Shown in pieces: positions 49,312 through 64,000 of a stretch of 64,000 bases of DNA (the first letter of the stretch is position 1; every line of letters starts with the position of its first letter). Location of the stretch: the NCBI RefSeq assembly GCF_000220395.1, contig NW_004086346.1:1-64000 (forward strand), written 5' to 3'. Origin of the DNA: Ichthyophthirius multifiliis (taxonomy: Eukaryota; Ciliophora; Oligohymenophorea; Hymenostomatida). The notes under the pieces are model-generated. The model was given only the letters and a program-made list of their open reading frames with translations, did not search any database and was not told where the DNA came from. The translations under genes and the position numbers were made by a program.

Positions 49312-51428
49312 ATGCAAGTATTAAAGAAATTAACAAATTAACCAAACATATAAAAAGAAAAGATGGATTAATTATACTAAGATGTTATAGATTCAAAAGG
49401 AATTTCCGATGAAATTTATTATTTAAGTTAAGACTAGTTAATACAAATAGTATTAAAGTATTCTCATTATATTATAAATTATAAAAAAAGAGTAACTCAT
49501 ATTATTGAATAATATGAAGAATTATAAGAAAAAAGCAAAATTTATGATTTATAATTATAAGACTAATAAATTTTAATAAATAAAGAAATATAGAAAAACA
49601 TGTTATTATAACAACAAGTTAATTAATTGCAAAACGAAGAAATAAAAATAAAAAGTAATAATAATATATTTTTTTTAGTTTACAAAATATATAGGTTTTA
49701 ATTAGGGTTAGTTTATTTAAATTTTTACTGATGATTTATATTTAGAATAAATATGTAATTAGTTTTAATAAATAAAATAAGATGTAGATTTGATAAATTA
49801 AAAACTTAAGAAATCTGGAAAAGAAATAACATTAGAAGAATAATAAAAAAGAGATAAGACATAATAAAATTAACAATAAGAAGAATAAGAATATGATGAA
49901 TATTATACTTTAGAAGAATTAATTGGGAATGCATGGGATAGTTTTGATGAGTTTAATTAGAAAGCAGAAAACATAAAAAATATTATAAAAAACAATACAA
50001 ATTAGCAATAATAATAAAATAATTGTATAGATGCTTAAAATTAAATAAATAAACTAGAATAAGAAAAATGTAAACAAAAAAATTAAGTATTTAATTTAAA
50101 TAAACTTCTAAAATAGAATAACTATAGCAGATTTATACATAATTAGAATAAGATTTTAATTTAATAAATGACGATTTAACGAAAGAAAAATTAGAAATTA
50201 ATAATTAGAAGAAAAATAATAGAACTAATAAAATAATAGTAATTGCTATATTAATAAAATCAATAATTATAATAATAATAAGATTAATATAAGTAAAAAA
50301 TAAAATAAGAAAATAAAGATTACAATAATCAATTAATATAAGAATATAAATAAGATATTTTAGATTTTAAATAATAAATTAACGATTTAGAAGAATAATT
50401 ATGTTTGAAATCTTAAGAATTAGAAAATAAAGCTAAATAAGAATAATTAAAAAACTTTTAGTTTTAAAAAGATTTACAAAAAATGGAATAAAAATATGAA
50501 GAGTGTAGATAAAATTTAGAGAAATAACTTATTGAAAATTATAAAAACATATAATTAATAAAATAATATGAAGGAAATAAAACTAAAGAAAAAAATAAAT
50601 TACTAACTGATTAAAATACTAATTTAACTAATTAAATAAATAACTTAAAGGAAGAATTTCAAATATATAAATAAAAGACACAAAATGAAATCAGTAAACT
50701 TTAAAATATTAATGAAAATTTTAAAAATCAATGTAAAGAAGAATTTAATAAAAAACAATAGAGAAAGATATAAAAATTTAAAGTTTAGAAATATAACTGA
50801 ATGAAGAAAAAAATAAAAATGATAAAAATATATAAACCATAAATAGCTTATCAAAAAAATAGAAGATCTCTAAACAAATTTAGAATAATAATTAATCCTT
50901 ATTGAGTCTTTATAATAGAAAAGAGAAATAAGCTTATAAGAAATTCTAAAATTAAATACCTAAATAGAAATGATTAAGCAATAAGCAAATCCTTCTGTAT
51001 AAGCAAAAATGAGCCAAATATAAAATTTGGTTGAAAGAGCTTCCAGCTTAAATAGTAGTTACTAATCAGTTTCTGAAAGTAATAATCAAAATAATTTATC
51101 ATAATATAATTAGTTTGATTTTGGAAATTTAAATGATATAAATATCAGTTTACCAAGTAAACATAATAATTACTAATAAAAATTTGCTCTTAATACTAGT
51201 AATAATTCTATTAATTATAAATAATAATAATAAAGTTACTTAAATTATGTTCATCAACTCAAAAAAGACATCGAAAATATATACAAAGAATATATTTCTG
51301 TAGCTTTTAATTATTAATAAAATAATCCAGAAACTAATATGAAGAATTTCATGAAGGTTGAAAAAATAATTAATTTAACAATCAAAAAAGCACAAGATAT
51401 TATGGATAATATTGAAGACACAATATGA
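49312..51428 (+). CDS. Long coiled-coil protein of unknown function
   Basis: About 690 residues starting MQVLKKLTNQPNIQKEK. An intron at 49655-49694 (40 nt) joins KIKS to FNQGQFIQIFTDD. It contains a small mixed segment (TLEELIGNAWDSFDEFNQKA), then long Gln/Glu/Lys heptads (ILDFKQQINDLEEQLCLKSQ and KLLTDQNTNLTNQINNLKEE), Ser/Asn-rich sequence, and a final helix YVHQLKKDIENIYKEYISVA ending NIEDTI. A one-base frame break sits by the A-run near 50751-50756; heptad sequence continues on both sides. It could be a cytoskeletal or basal-body component, but no family is recognised. Confidence 0.75.
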
Positions 51429-51947
51429 TTTTTTTTTCAATATTTTAAAATAGAAAAATAATAATAAATTAAAATTATTATATTCTATTTAAATACGAAC
51501 AATAATATACAAACAAAAACTTTTATGTAGTATTTTTATAATAATCAATTTATTATATATTTAATTATAAAAATTTATATATAATACTAATAATTAATGT
51601 TCTTTATTTATTAAATTATTATAATAATTATTCAAAAATATTTAAAAAAATAAATACTATCAATTTTTTTTTTTAAATTTAAATAAAAAAGCATTATAAA
51701 AATAAAAAATTACAGAATTTTCTTTTATTCTATAAATTTAAAGATTAAACATTATTTTATAATTAATAATATTTATTTATTTTTTCTAAATAGAATTTTC
51801 TTTTAAATTTAAATTTTTTTTCTTTTAGAAATTTTAATAAAAAGAAAAATAACAAATATTATAAATTTTATGATATATGTATGTACATTTAAAAATGATG
51901 ATTTTATAATTATTAATTATTGTAATAATTTTATTTTTTAAAAAAAA
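51429..51947. other. Intergenic, no feature seen
   Basis: AT-rich spacer between the coiled-coil gene and a tiny Lys-rich frame. Confidence 0.6.
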
Positions 51948-52049
51948 ATGGGAAAAAAGGACACTAAAAAAGATAATAATAAAGGTGAAAACAAAAATAC
52001 TGAATAAAAAACTGATAGCAAAAAAGAAGGAGAAAAAAAGAAAAAATGA
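51948..52049 (+). CDS. Tiny Lys-rich peptide or first exon (MGKKDTKK...)
   Basis: A 33-residue frame, MGKKDTKKDNNKGENKN followed by more Lys/Glu and closing at TGA. Codon content and GC are richer than the flanks, which helps against chance. Gly2 could accept myristate, but the context is highly basic. It may be a genuine micropeptide, a leftover N-terminus of a parvulin-like protein, or an exon whose partner I do not see. Confidence 0.35.
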
Positions 52050-52381
52050 TTATAATATAAAATATTTAAACTACATATTTACATAGTTTACTATTTGTTT
52101 TATTTTCGAATTTTAAATTTTTTTTTAAAAAAAAATATCACAATAATTATATGTTAAATTATTATTATAATAAAAAAGAGCGAAAAAAATAAATAATAAA
52201 TATAATAATAATTATTTTTAATTATATAAATTTACTATACATGATTTTTATATTTTTTGATATTTATTATTAAAATATAGAGAAAAAAAGAAAACAATAT
52301 AAATAAATTTAAAAAATTATTAATTCATTTATTATTATTAAACAAAATGATAAATTTTTTTTGTTATAGTTCTTGTTTCTT
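52050..52381. other. Intergenic, no feature seen
   Basis: AT-rich spacer before the 3' end of the RING-H2 gene. Confidence 0.6.
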
Positions 52382-52823
52382 TCAAATTTTTAAAACCTTT
52401 TATCTACATAAAGGACATTCGTTTTTTTTTTAATCCACTGAATAATACATAATTTATGGAAATTATGGTGATAACCACATTATAAATACTAACATCATCA
52501 TCATCCTCATAATTACTTAAACAAATTGAGCATTCAGTGTTAATTACTTAATCTTTTAAATTACTGAATTTTTTAAAAATAAGTTAGTCAATTTATTTAT
52601 TAACTTAATATTCATAATATCTATTTAGTATTTTTGATACAACAATTTTTATTGTTTTAAAAAATAAAACCAAGAAAATGATAATAGTAAAAATTATAAT
52701 CACAAAAATAAGAACATAATTATCGAAAAATAAATTAACATACAAAGCATATTTAGTAGAAGATTATTTCTAAACACTAAATTAGTTAAAAATTATAGAT
52801 AAGTTTAAAACAGTCAAAACCAT
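52382..52823 (-). CDS. Membrane-anchored RING-H2 finger protein (frame-broken in RING)
   Basis: About 145 residues: an N-terminal segment, one transmembrane helix (YVLIFVIIIFTIIIFLVLFF), a juxtamembrane basic stretch, and a C-terminal RING-H2. The RING reads ECSICLSNYEDDDDVSIYN, then CGYHHNFHKLCIIQWIKK, then NECPLCRQKV, so all eight ligand positions are visible, but in three successive frames. Two single-base deletions would explain this, one near 52480 and one in the A-run near 52425. Family members are E3 ubiquitin ligases of ATL/RNF type. Sequence errors or a recent pseudogene are both possible. Confidence 0.68.
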
Positions 52824-52956
52824 TTTAAAAATGACTTAACATTTGCTCCAAATAATTAATGACTTTTTGTTTTTTTAAAGTATTTCTCTAATAGTTTGAA
52901 TTTATTAAATTTGATTTTAATTAAAAAATCTATTATTGCCTTACAAAACAAAGTAA

Positions 52957-53346
52957 ATGAACATTGCTATATTTTATTTTAATTTTATTATTTCTTCTTT
53001 TATTTATTCGTTATTTACACTATTTTATTATTATTAATTTAAATCTAAACTTAAAAATTATCTTAGTTTATTAAATTGCATATACTTCTTAATAAAAAGA
53101 GTTACTTCTAAATAATTGAAATATATAAAAATAGACAATTTCAGAATATATAGGCCTATTACTTTTTAATCAATTCTATTTAAGTTAAAATTATCAAATA
53201 AAGCATTCAAAGATATACACAGAACTACGAAAGAAAGAGCTGCCTCAATAAGTAATCTCCATATACATTTACAAAGAAGACTTTAAATAGTATATGCTTA
53301 AGGGCTATTTAAATAATTTTAATCCACTACCGGATAATCAGCATGA
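52957..53346 (+). CDS. Hypothetical protein, 129 residues
   Basis: The ATG at 52957 opens a frame to TGA at 53344-53346. The first ~35 residues are hydrophobic (F/I/L). The C-terminal part is well mixed (KAFKDIHRTTKERAASISNL, HIHLQRRLQIVYAQGLFK) and lies in a GC-richer patch. An overlapping frame on the same strand stays open to a TGA at 53654-53656 and reads LPDNQHDFLIKITRF followed by T-rich hydrophobic sequence. Third-position composition favours the first frame. I do not recognise either product. It may be an exon of a larger gene. Confidence 0.35.
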
Positions 53347-54110
53347 CTTTCTAATTAAAATTACTAGATTTATTACTACTAATAAGATTGTATTAAATTT
53401 TACAATAATTATAAATTTTATTGTCTTTGTTCATTATATTATGTTTAACTTATGTTTTCTACTATTTATATTTATAAGCTACTTTATTAGTTTTAAGATT
53501 AACTTTGGACTGATTAATTAGTTTCTAAATTTTATTATTAACTATTTGGTTGCACTTATATATTGTTTTTTTCATTTTTGTAACTTTATATTTAATTTAT
53601 ATTAGTTGCTTAATCATCTTGGGGTTATAAATTTTATTATTAATATTTTTGAATGACATTTATACTTTATTTTAATAATTCTATGTCTATAACTGAATCT
53701 TAATTTGTTTATTGAGAATTTTAGCTATTGTTCATATTTTATTTTTAACTTTTTTTAAAGAGAAATTAAATTTAATTAAAAAATAAATCATCATACGAAT
53801 GTGTATGTTATTATTAGATAAAATTATTTATATTTCCTTAAAAATTCTAATATAATTAATTTTTTATTTAGAAAATATAATATAAAAATTAATAAAATAA
53901 TAAAAAATATAATAGATGCATTTAAATAAAAAGTTATATATAATAAAATTATGAATAATGAATAATTAAATAATTAAATAACTAATCATAAAAAGTTTAT
54001 TTTAAAACAAATATAAAAGAAATATTTAAAATTTTAATAAATTATTTAAAATATATAAAAATATCATTTTAATATAAATTTATATAGTTAATATTCTAAT
54101 AAACTTTTCT
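53347..54110. other. Intergenic, T-rich
   Basis: T-rich then A-rich sequence. The translated T-rich frames look like membrane helices only because of base composition. Confidence 0.5.
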
Positions 54111-56760
54111 TCAAATATCAAGAAAGTCATTAAGCAAATTTTAGTTATATATGTATCTTTTAATATCTATTTCATTCAAAACTTATTTTTTTTTAATTTC
54201 TTTAATGTTTTTCTCATCATTATCTTAATAATTAATTATTTTTTCTTATAAAATTTAGTTATTTTTTATATTATTATTCTTTGGAATTTAGTTAAATTAT
54301 CCATTACTGTTTGTTTCTTAAGAGAATAAGTTTTATTTTAATTAAATAAAAATTCTACTATTCTCATTAAAATTATTAGGGTTAGCTATTTATTAAATTT
54401 TGAAATTGCTATTATTTAAATTTCTTTTAGCTATTAATAATATATAAAGAAAATTAAAAAAAAAATACATTATATTGATTATTTACTACTATCATTATTA
54501 AACTAATTTAAAGGATATTAAACAACATCATATTATTGTTATTATTATTAAATTGTAATAGATTGTTTACTTAAATCTTCAAAATTTTGAGAAATCTTAC
54601 TAGAATTATTTGATGATAATTTTTTTAATTTATTCATAGGCATCTATTTTTCATTACTAAACTAATTTGAAAATGAATCTTTTTTTATAGATATATTTTC
54701 TTAAACAATACCTTTACATTTAATGTCTTATGAATCATTTCTTTACATTATAAATTTAAATCTCTTTTTATATTTAAAAAAATAATAAAATTAAACTCAA
54801 TTTATATTTACGTTTTCATTAGTTTTAGAAGCATTAAAGCTATCAAGGTTTTAAGTAAGTTCATTATCTTTATAGATTTCAGGTATTATTTCAACAATAT
54901 TTTCTATTTTCTTTTTAATATATATTTTTTTTTATTTAAATTTACATTCATTTATTATATCTTAATTTTATTTTGATATTTTTTTATTCATTTCTTTGTC
55001 AATAAATTATTTTAATTCTATGGATGTTACTTACATTAAATTTTTTTATAATTAACTTAAAGCAGATACATTTACACATTTAAAATCTACTGCTTTCAAA
55101 ACTTCTACTGGATTAGCAATTTTATTATTTAAAACTATTTTTAAATTAATGAATTTATTTATTTATAAATATAAATAAACTCATATTTTAAATTAGGATA
55201 ATTGAATTTTCCTAATGAAAGCTTTTACTTGGCTAAGCCTTTATTATCGAAACTAAATCTTCTTCAGTAACATTGCATATTTTAGGATTTTTTTACAATT
55301 CATTAAATGACTAAGCAATGTAATTCAATAGTAAAGAATATATATAATCTGTGTTTAAATAAACAGTAAATTCTAATTTTTTACCGTCAAAATTTCTCAA
55401 TTATTAAGCTTCAAATTCATATAATAAAATTTAGGTTGATTTTTCAATAATAATATGTCTGATATTGAAATTTTAAGAATATTCTTTTTCATTTAAACTC
55501 AAAAGGAAATAGATAGATATTATTTATTTATATTATTCATCTTTTTATTCTTAATAAAATTCATCGTTAATCTTTTTTGTTAATGGTTCTAATTTTAAAT
55601 ATATTTTTAGTTTTTTTTCATTTAATTATTTATCTTCTTCCATTTTTGCTAATAATTTCCATTAATATTCATTAAATTTAAAAGGATTTGTTTCTTTGTT
55701 TATAATAGAATTTATGTTTGATAATTTCCAACTTATACTTGGGTGATTACTATCTATATTTAATAAAAAAAATTAAAATTATTTATTTATTAAAATAAAG
55801 AAATAATTTTAATTTACAATTAATTCTTTTATTTATTATTTATTTGTATTAAATAAATAATAATTCGAAAATTTCAGAAATATTTTTAATATAAAGTATA
55901 ATATCAATCATACTTTTATAATCATATATTTATTTTTTCTTTTAATATTTAAGTGCTCTTTCAATAATCTCATCCATTATTTTATTATTTATTTTATTTA
56001 ATTCAGTTGGATTATTTTTAAATATGCTAATTAAATTCTTTGCTGTAAAATTCATCCCTGTATTCAATAACATATACCATATATCACAACTATCTTCACA
56101 TGCTTTTAATTTTTTGAAAGCTTCATTTAAAAATAATAAACAATTATTTATTCTTATTCTAGGAATTATTATATCAGTTATACATTTATACTAAAAATCA
56201 TCAATTTAAAAATAATCACCAATCCTTTTTTTGTTTAAAAAAAATTAAACTTTTTTATTTTATTGTTTCATACCATAATAATCTTTAAAGCGATTAATCT
56301 GACATTGTTATGCTTTTATCAACATGACTATGTACATTTTTTTGCTTTGCATAATCATAAAAAACCCTAAACACATCATTTGTTACCCATTTAGGTAATG
56401 TTAGTGTTATATCCTTTTTTTATTTTAAATAAAAATGTACATAATTCTAATAAAAATACATTATCTATATTCTTAGCAATATTTTATAGTAAAATTTCTT
56501 TTAATAATCCTGAATCAGTTAAATATTTTAATTAAATTTATTCTTATTTTCCGTCAAATATAAAAGTTACATCTTTTTTAATTTTTTAAAAAATAAGTTA
56601 GTTGTTTTTGAATAATTTAAACAAATTTAAAGTTAATATAAAAATTGATTATAATATATATTTTTTTTTGTTAATAATTTTTTATTTTTTATAAACCTTT
56701 TTCAGTTTAAAATAACTTTTCTCCATCAATTAAATTTTATTCGTCTTTAACTAAATTCAT
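54111..56760 (-). CDS. BTB-BACK-like-MATH protein
   Basis: About 800 residues. After MNLVKDEQNLIDGEKLF and a long intron (~127 nt) comes a BTB/Skp1-like fold (DVTFIFDGKQEQIQLKYLTD, SGLLKEILLQ, ITLTLPKWVTNDVFRVFYDY). A BACK-like helical part follows (IIPRIRINNCLLFLNEAFKK). Next is a MATH-like beta domain (HPSISWKLSNI, NPFKFNEYQWKLLAKM, LKIYLKLEP), then a helical region (NPVEVLKAVDFKCVNVSALS) and a Q/N/S-rich tail ending NDFLDI, TGA. Clean introns flank the MATH segment. Two one-base breaks sit at the T-runs near 56413-56420 and 56224-56231. BTB-MATH proteins are usually CUL3 adaptors, though with MATH first. The N-terminal fold could instead be only generally Skp1-like. Confidence 0.68.
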
Positions 56761-57027
56761 TTATTTGATATATTATTATATATTTAAATTAACAAAAAAA
56801 TAAAATAAAAATATTTTATTTAATTAACTAACTTTAAAAGTTATTATAAAAATATATTTAAACAAGTTTATGAATATCTTTATAAAATAAATGACAATAA
56901 ATATAAAATAAAATAATATTTTATTAAAATAAATATAAAATAATTTATATTTATTAAAAGTAAAAATTATTATTATTTATATAATAAAAAATACAAAAAG
57001 ATATATATATATAACTAAAATAAATAA
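56761..57027. promoter_or_regulatory. Bidirectional intergenic region (BTB-MATH / TIP41)
   Basis: 267 bp of AT-rich DNA between divergent starts at 56760 (-) and 57028 (+). It should hold both promoters; no motif is recognised. Confidence 0.5.
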
Positions 57028-58101
57028 ATGAACGATAAAAAACCAAAAGTTGTAAAAGAAGAATTTGAATTAAATGGATGGAGATTCGAATTTTCTAAAT
57101 CGGGTATTATGCCTTCTTAACAATTAGACAATTTAAAAGATGAATTAAAATTAAATAACATTCCAGATGTAGTATTTGGAGAAAATTGTGGTAGATTTAT
57201 ATATAATGATGCTGATTTTTGTTTAGAATTTTCGCCTAAGGATAGTCTTTGTTTAACTAATTTTTAGTCAAGAAAAAATGCCTATTTAGATTTAAGTTAA
57301 AATCAGAACATAAAGCATTATAAATAATTAAATAATTGTACTGTTATTCCTTCTGAAGTAAAAGTAAAATATTCCTAATAATGGAAAAATAAAAAACCAT
57401 AAGATCCTACAACAGAAGTAAGAGTAATTGAGCAAATTTCAGATGTTTTTTTCAGTACTCCTTATAAAGGTACAATTAAAAAAGTTTCCACTTTAATAGA
57501 CCCTTAATAAAATGAAAATTATTTTATAAATGCTTTTGAAAATTAACTTCATTTAGAAGAACTTTAATAACTAACATTGCCTTATGTAGAAAAAACGAAC
57601 GATGAATTACCTTTACATAATTTAACTGAATAAAATCCAATTAAATGGTCAACTATGATCCATTTATGGGAAGATGAATTAGGTATATAAAAAAAAATAT
57701 TTTATTTGATTTTCTATATATTAAAAAGGTGATTCTGGATACACTATGAGTGAGGTTAGATTTAGAGTTATGGGTGATTGCTGGTTTACTTTATTAAGGC
57801 ATTACCTAAGAGTAGATGATGTTTTAATTAGAATATATGATACAAGATATTATCATGATTTTAGTTAAAATTATATTTTAAGAGAATTTTAAGTTAGAGA
57901 AGACTCATACTAAAATATTAAAGCTAGAGGATTTCAATTTACACCTAAATGGAATATAGATCCAGGTATATAAAAAACATTTAAATATATTTTTTATTAA
58001 TTTATATATTGATTATAATTAAAAAATAAGCTTAATCTCATTTAATATATTAATATGTTAAAACTGTATTAGTGGATAGGGAAAAAATATACTTTAAATG
58101 A
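57028..58101 (+). CDS. TIPRL: TIP41/TIPRL-like regulator of type 2A phosphatases
   Basis: 320 residues. TIP41/TIPRL binds PP2A-family catalytic subunits and links to TOR signalling. Landmarks: NGWRFEFSKSGIMP, NIPDVVFGENCGRF, FCLEFSPKDSL, TPYKGTIKK, IKWSTMIHLWEDELGDSGYT, MSEVRFRVMGDCWFTLLRHY, LRVDDVLIRIYDTRYYHDFS and YILREFQVRED. Introns at 57683-57728 and 57966-58030 restore frame exactly, and it ends DREKIYFK then TGA. Length lies between human TIPRL (shorter) and yeast Tip41. The frame is unbroken. Confidence 0.95.
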
Positions 58102-58381
58102 ATCAAAAAATTAAATTATATAGAAATATTTATTTTTATAATTTAATTGTATTTCTAAAAAGTTTTATTTCTAGACTCTTTTTTTTTACACATTAAACTT
58201 TTTTTAATTAATTGATATTAAATTTTTTATCATATATATTTAAAAATTTTTTTCTTATATAATATACTTTTTTTTTTTCCAATTTGTATATTTTTTTATA
58301 TAATTTTAAATTAATTAAACAATTTTTAAAAAATACTAAGAATAAAATAATTTAGTAAATAATAAAAAATATTAATTAAAT

Positions 58382-60468
58382 TCAATTTCCACATTCAAAC
58401 TTAAATTCACAATTTTTAATTTCTGTTCCATCTTTATTAGTAGCAGTTGCATATATATGTGTTTATCCAAACAAAAGTGTTACTTTAACAGTTTTATCTT
58501 CTACAGATTAAAACGGTTTACCTAAATCAACACACAACTCTCCTAATTATTTAACACCTTCCTCATCAACAAAATTAACATCTCTTTTTTCAGTGACATA
58601 AAATATTATTCTCATAACAATTTATCGACTTCTTACTGGACAATAAATCTTTGTATGCACTTCTTAACTACCTACACTATCTCCTTTACGAACGAAAGCA
58701 TCAAACACATCTTCACAAAATTCTTCGCCTTCAATAATAACCTTTATAAATAATTTAAAAAAATATAATTTAAAAAATAAAAAATTATACTTTTTTATCT
58801 TCAGGGTGTTTTTCAGAATCAAAAGTAGTCAAAGTATTAATTCCATAAGTTTTTTTTGCAATTCTTGAAGAAATTGATCTTGGATTTAAACCATATAAAC
58901 AAGCACCTCTAATAACGCTTATTTAAGGCCTTCTTGGAACTAAAACTTATACCTAAGCAGATTCAAACTTTTATTTTATTATTTATTTTAAAAAAGGACT
59001 TTCTGAAAATCCTCCAACCATAAATATAAAATTAACATGTTCACCCTTTGCTTCTGTTTATTTTATTAATTATTCAACCTTTTTTTATTTATAATAATAA
59101 TATTAATTATTATAAATATTTATATAAAAGTTATATATATATATTTATATATATATATTTATATATATATATATACTTTATTTTAATATTTTCAAATAAA
59201 GTTTAGAAAAAAGAAGCCATTAAGCAAGAAGGTAATTCAATATTAGAAACCCCTTTTAGTTTTACATTAAATTCAGGAGGATGTTTTTCATTATGAATTT
59301 TTACAAGTTTATTTAATTAACCAGATGATAAATCACTTCCTAAATAGCTTAATTTAATCATACTTCTTTCATTATTATTTCCTTTAAATTTTCTTTATTT
59401 TTATAATAATGATTAATTTATATAAAAAAATAATAAATAAAACAAAACCTTTTTAATATTTCAAAATCTTTTAATATATCTAACCTTGCCAAAGCATTTT
59501 TTTAATAAACTCTATATAATTCTGATCCTAAAAAATCTTTTAAAAATTCTTCAAAATAAAGTTCTACATATTTAGAACCCCATTCACATCCTCCACTAGA
59601 AGGAATAATTTCTTAACATAAAAATTTTTCATGAACTTCACATAATAATTTGTGTACAGTTATATCTATAGTCCCACCTCCGCAATCTAACACCATAATA
59701 ACAGAATTCTTTTTCATTTATTCTTTTAATTATTATTCTGCATCTTCTCTACATTATATACTTGCTCCTTCAGGCTTTTTTCATCAAAAAAATACTAATA
59801 TATGATATTTGTATTCTTTTAATACTTCAAGACATAATAAAAGGTTTGAAGAATGCAAAGATTCTATTATCTAAGCTTCAACAGCAGCTTTTCGCATAAA
59901 AAATTTATGTTCCTCACTCCATAATGCAGGCACTGTAATGATCCATCTTATTTTAGAACTCACGATTTTACCTACTTAATCTTTTAGTTTAGCTAATGCT
60001 TATTCTGCTATAAATCTTAATGTTTCCGAAATAAGAATGACTAGAGGCATTTCTCTACCATCAATACTTTTAGCATATGTATTTAAATGTAGTAAATTTA
60101 TTTTGTACTTTTTTATTTTTTTTATTTTTTATTTTTTTTATTATTTTTTACATTTTAAAAAAATAATGCAGTATCTCCATCTTCTAAAATTTCAGCGTAT
60201 TTCTAAATTGCAGATGAACCGAAATCTATAAATTTCATATTGTTATCAAAAAGAATTGCTGATGGAGTTTTCTAATCATCACTATCATCACAAGGATTAA
60301 ATACTTCTATTCTTGATTTTCCATCTTAATCTAAAAATTTTGGAGCTATTCCATATCTTTTTTTATTTTTTTATTCTGAACAAAAATTATTAAATACCCT
60401 GATGCACCTGTTCCAAAATCAATCGCTATTATATGAGTAAACTAATCGTCTTCTTTTAATAATGCCAT
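58382..60468 (-). CDS. HSPA12-like Hsp70-family ATPase
   Basis: About 600 residues, starting MALLKEDDQFTHIIAIDFGT, an actin-fold phosphate 1 motif. The first intron joins GASG to YGIAPKF, giving HSPA12-type DFGTGASGYG. Other landmarks: QKTPSAILFD, VGKIVSSKIRWIITVPALWS, LLCLE joined by a GTATTA...AAAAAG intron to PEGASIQC (as in HSPA12), VLDCGGGTIDITVH (phosphate 2), GGCEWGSKYV, FIFMVGGFSESPFLKQII (adenosine motif) and IRGACLYGLNP. No canonical Hsp70 substrate lid is seen; the C-terminus is a short beta-rich tail, as in HSPA12. A TA-repeat intron at ~59105-59190 has one unclean junction. Confidence 0.88.
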
Positions 60469-61404
60469 ATTTTTATAATTTTTTTTTTTTTCTCAAATAT
60501 GTTTTAGTTTTTTCAAATATTTAAACAAATATATATTTTTAAAAAAAAAATTATATGATTTTTTCGGTATTAATATTGTTTAAATATAAAGTAAATTTTA
60601 AACCGAACAAAATATTATTATTATTTTATTTAAATTATATAATTATTTTATACTATTTAATAAACAATGGACATCATTTTTATTCGCGTTATTTTAGGAA
60701 ATAAATAATATTTTAAAAAATATAAAGTTCAAACATTTTTAATTTATTTATCTATAACCATAGTTTATTTATATTTGCGCAAAATTAAAAATTTTATTAT
60801 ATATTTTATAATGAAAAGATTTTAGTGTAAAATTAGATATACTTTATTTTAAAAATCCTATGATTTTTTTTAATTTTTTATTCAGATATTTAATAATAAT
60901 TATTTAGTCGGATTTTTTATAATTTATTAAATTATATAAAAATGCAATTTAATATTATATAAAGACATGTTAGATTCTTATTAATACTGTTTTAAAAAAG
61001 AATATTTTAAATAAACATTAATTAATATGATTTTTCTAGAAATCATATAAGAAATTAAAACTAAATAAATAAAAATAAGAAATTTTTATATATTCTTAAT
61101 CAATTTTATTTATAATTTTTATAATATTTATATATCTATTATTTTTATCACTTATTTAATGTTGAGAAATTTTAAATTATATTAAATACTCGCCAAATAA
61201 TTATTGATAAAGAACTAACATAATTTTTCAAACTATTCTTGTTTATTAAATTAAAAACATATTTTAAATTAAAATTAAACACCTGAAGGTTTGCATTTTA
61301 TTAATAAAAAAAAACAAAGAGTATATACTCAAATTAAAATATAAATATTTTTTAGGTTTTGAAAAATTTGAAAGAAAAAAGAAATCTAAAAATTAATAAT
61401 AAAA
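60469..61404. other. Divergent intergenic region, no feature seen
   Basis: AT-rich spacer between HSPA12-like (minus) and m-AAA protease (plus). A short possible upstream exon (LGFEKFERKKKS) near 61360 is too weak to call. Confidence 0.55.

Positions 61405-64000
<2,596 letters not shown>

Noticed and set aside
53360-53656. Multi-pass membrane protein suggested by F/I/L-rich translation
   Set aside because: T-rich DNA gives such translations in any frame; no polar loops or motifs support a protein, so it is kept only as an alternative reading.
60037-60231. Plus-strand hydrophobic frame starting MTRGISLPSILL
   Set aside because: It is the reverse complement of HSPA12-like exons and an intron; the minus-strand motifs are decisive.

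Overview
This window looks like one end of a macronuclear chromosome from a hymenostome ciliate. It opens with CCCCAA telomere repeats. In every recognisable gene TAA and TAG must be read as glutamine, and only TGA ends proteins. Introns are short (about 30-130 nt, GT...AG, often ending AAG), and the AT content is extreme. Ichthyophthirius multifiliis is my best guess for the organism, from composition and telomere type only.

Layout: (1) 1-2.9 kb: telomere, degenerate telomere-like tract, then gene-poor AT-rich subtelomere. (2) 2.9-10.3 kb: one very large gene with a CHAT caspase-like domain, a Cys/His cluster and two NB-ARC-type P-loop ATPase modules, which is an NLR-like architecture. (3) 12.5-22.8 kb: ornithine decarboxylase family enzyme, polyQ protein, peroxisomal 2,4-dienoyl-CoA reductase with a C-terminal SKL, tRNA-Phe, and a CTP-dependent lipid kinase, separated by gene deserts. 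(4) 22.9-35.8 kb: TPR protein, phosphatase PP5, ATP12 chaperone, a peroxiredoxin-like/six-globin fusion, a WD-repeat protein and a coiled-coil protein. (5) 39.2-48.1 kb: WDR26/GID7, IQCH and a LIN54/tesmin CRC protein. (6) 49.3-64 kb: coiled-coil protein, RING-H2 membrane protein, BTB-MATH protein, TIP41, an HSPA12-like Hsp70, and an m-AAA/FtsH protease cut by the window end.

Most genes are ordinary single-copy housekeeping or cilium-related genes, with no operon logic. Several may share pathways by function: PP5 and TIP41 in phosphatase signalling; WDR26/GID7, RING-H2 and BTB-MATH in ubiquitin ligase biology; ATP12 and m-AAA protease in mitochondrial protein assembly and quality control. The two standout loci are the subtelomeric CHAT/NB-ARC gene and the lipid-anchor-signal peroxiredoxin-like protein with six tandem truncated-haemoglobin repeats at 28.5-31.7 kb.

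Several otherwise intact genes contain single-nucleotide frame breaks, mostly next to A or T homopolymers. These look more like sequencing errors than decay, but I cannot prove it. Because only TGA is a stop, open frames of 50-80 codons arise by chance here. I therefore relied on family motifs, intron/phase consistency and local GC rise rather than on ORF length.
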